A DNA stretch of 64,000 nucleotides. It comes from DATBJJ01 sp963750915 (GTDB taxonomy: Bacteria > Acidobacteriota > Vicinamibacteria > Vicinamibacterales > 2-12-FULL-66-21). Shown here piece after piece: positions 63,436-64,000 of the stretch. Location: assembly GCA_963750915.1 (NCBI GenBank), contig CAVVSF010000007.1, forward strand, positions 1,426,001-1,490,000, in the 5' to 3' direction. Within the stretch, counting starts at the first letter, position 1, and every line of letters starts with the position of its first letter. The translations under genes and the position numbers were made by a program. Below the pieces are notes generated by a model. That model was not told where the DNA came from. It saw nothing but the letters and a program-made list of their open reading frames with translations, and made no database searches.

Positions 63436-64000
63436 GTGTTGAGACGCGTGGTGGCCGTCGCTTTTCTCGTCCTGCTGATCGCGGCGCCCGCCCGGGCGTT
63501 CGTCGGGCAGGTCATCGACGGTCGCCGCCGCACTCCGATCGCGAACGCCGAAGTCACCATCGTCGGCCACCGCGGGTCCGTCCGGACTGGAGCGGACGGC
63601 CGATTCGAGTGGGCGCTGAGAGCGGCACCTCCTCTCGCCTTCGTCGTCATCCTGCAGGACGGGGTCGTCAGCCGCCCGATTCACGTCGCCATGATCGATG
63701 AGGCGACCGGGGTGACGCTCGTGGTCGAACCGGCGATCGCGGAGTCGCTGGACGTCAGCGGTACAGCGCCGGCGATCGATGTTTCCGCCGGAGCCTCGAC
63801 GTCCCTCCTCACTGCCGCGGATATCAATCTCCGGCATCCGATCACGGTCGTTGAGATCCTCGAGAACATTCCTGGCATCAGCGTCATCTCCGAGGGCCAG
63901 TCAGCGACGCCGGCGATTCGCGGCCTGGCCCGCGGCCGGACGTCCATCATGGTCGACGGCAGTCGCGCGGCCAGCGAACGGCGCGCGGGAGCCAACGCCT
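63436..64000 (+). CDS. TonB-dependent receptor, N-terminal part (runs off the window)
   Basis: The first 188 codons from GTG 63436 are present. A signal peptide (LRRVVAVAFLVLLIAAPARA) precedes a CarboxypepD_reg-like domain (VIDGRRRTPIANAEVTIVGH, GADGRFEWAL). The start of the plug domain follows: ITVVEILENIPGISVISEG, TPAIRGLARGRTSIMVDGSR. It is an outer-membrane transporter for a metal-chelate, glycan or similar ligand. It is divergent from the multicopper oxidase gene (84-base spacer), which hints at a metal-related substrate. Confidence 0.9.
   Translation, partial: MLRRVVAVAFLVLLIAAPARAFVGQVIDGRRRTPIANAEVTIVGHRGSVRTGADGRFEWALRAAPPLAFVVILQDGVVSRPIHVAMIDEATGVTLVVEPAIAESLDVSGTAPAIDVSAGASTSLLTAADINLRHPITVVEILENIPGISVISEGQSATPAIRGLARGRTSIMVDGSRAASERRAGANA

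Noticed and set aside
1..64000. tRNA, rRNA, riboswitch or insertion sequence genes
   Set aside because: No cloverleaf, rRNA signature, transposase or known riboswitch core was recognised on reading. A covariance-model scan (tRNAscan-SE, Infernal) would be needed to exclude small RNAs.

Overview
The window is high-GC DNA from a Gram-negative, aerobic to facultatively denitrifying bacterium, most likely an Acidobacteriota member of the Vicinamibacteria type. That placement is inference. It rests on three long MacB/FtsX-type orphan permeases, one preceded by a PadR regulator, on serine/threonine kinases with a TolB-like/TPR sensor half, on a Sec-type (clade II) nosZ operon, and on a TonB-dependent receptor. 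No rRNA, tRNA, CRISPR array, prophage or insertion sequence was recognised.

Layout. 1-1.0 kb: a broken kinase remnant and the first copy of a large palindromic repeat. 1.06-3.3 kb: an ECF sigma factor operon on the minus strand. 3.7-12.8 kb: YSC84-like protein, small exported protein, aquaporin, Tex, a large unrecognised aromatic-rich protein, LuxR-type regulator and sialidase. Most of these are frameshifted by single extra bases. 12.9-28.3 kb: a nitrogen-oxide respiration island. It holds the NO-stress repair protein Ric, a Crp/Fnr regulator, nosZ with nosD/F/Y and a membrane partner, an azurin-like copper donor, and a CusF-SCO1 fusion. It continues with an unusual nitrate reductase operon: NarK fused to a NarI-like cytochrome b, a molybdenum subunit, a four-cluster Fe-S subunit, a Tat-anchored Rieske protein, a small membrane protein and a cupin. 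28.5-34.9 kb: hybrid histidine kinase, PP2C-type response regulator, acetyltransferase and M28 peptidase. 34.9-39.0 kb: a six-gene minus-strand cluster around a cis-prenyl diphosphate synthase, suggesting synthesis or modification of a lipid-linked glycan. 39.1-47.1 kb: genes for an M14 peptidase, a NamZ-like muramidase, an NTF2-like protein and a kinase, separated by more copies of the palindromic repeat. 47.1-56.1 kb: a reductase and three orphan permeases. 56.2-64.0 kb: hydrolase, DinB/TetR divergent pair, VOC and AhpD-like proteins, a Tat-exported multicopper oxidase and the start of a TonB receptor.

The most coherent system is the nitrogen-oxide island. A near-perfect palindrome, TTGCGC-NN-GCGCAA, occurs between ric and the Crp/Fnr gene and again between the nosZ operon and the SCO1 gene. 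The Crp/Fnr protein has a non-canonical recognition helix. Together these suggest one regulon for NO detoxification and N2O respiration. The nitrate reductase next door has an architecture I do not recognise from the classical Nar, Nap or Nas enzymes.

The second notable signal is a family of long, modular, imperfectly palindromic intergenic repeats (modules P and Q, about 265 and 335 bp) in five clusters, including collapsed copies that lack the interior.

Caution: about ten genes carry frameshifts, and those I could assign are almost all single-base insertions. This fits uncorrected sequencing error better than gene decay. I annotate these as genes and note the breaks.
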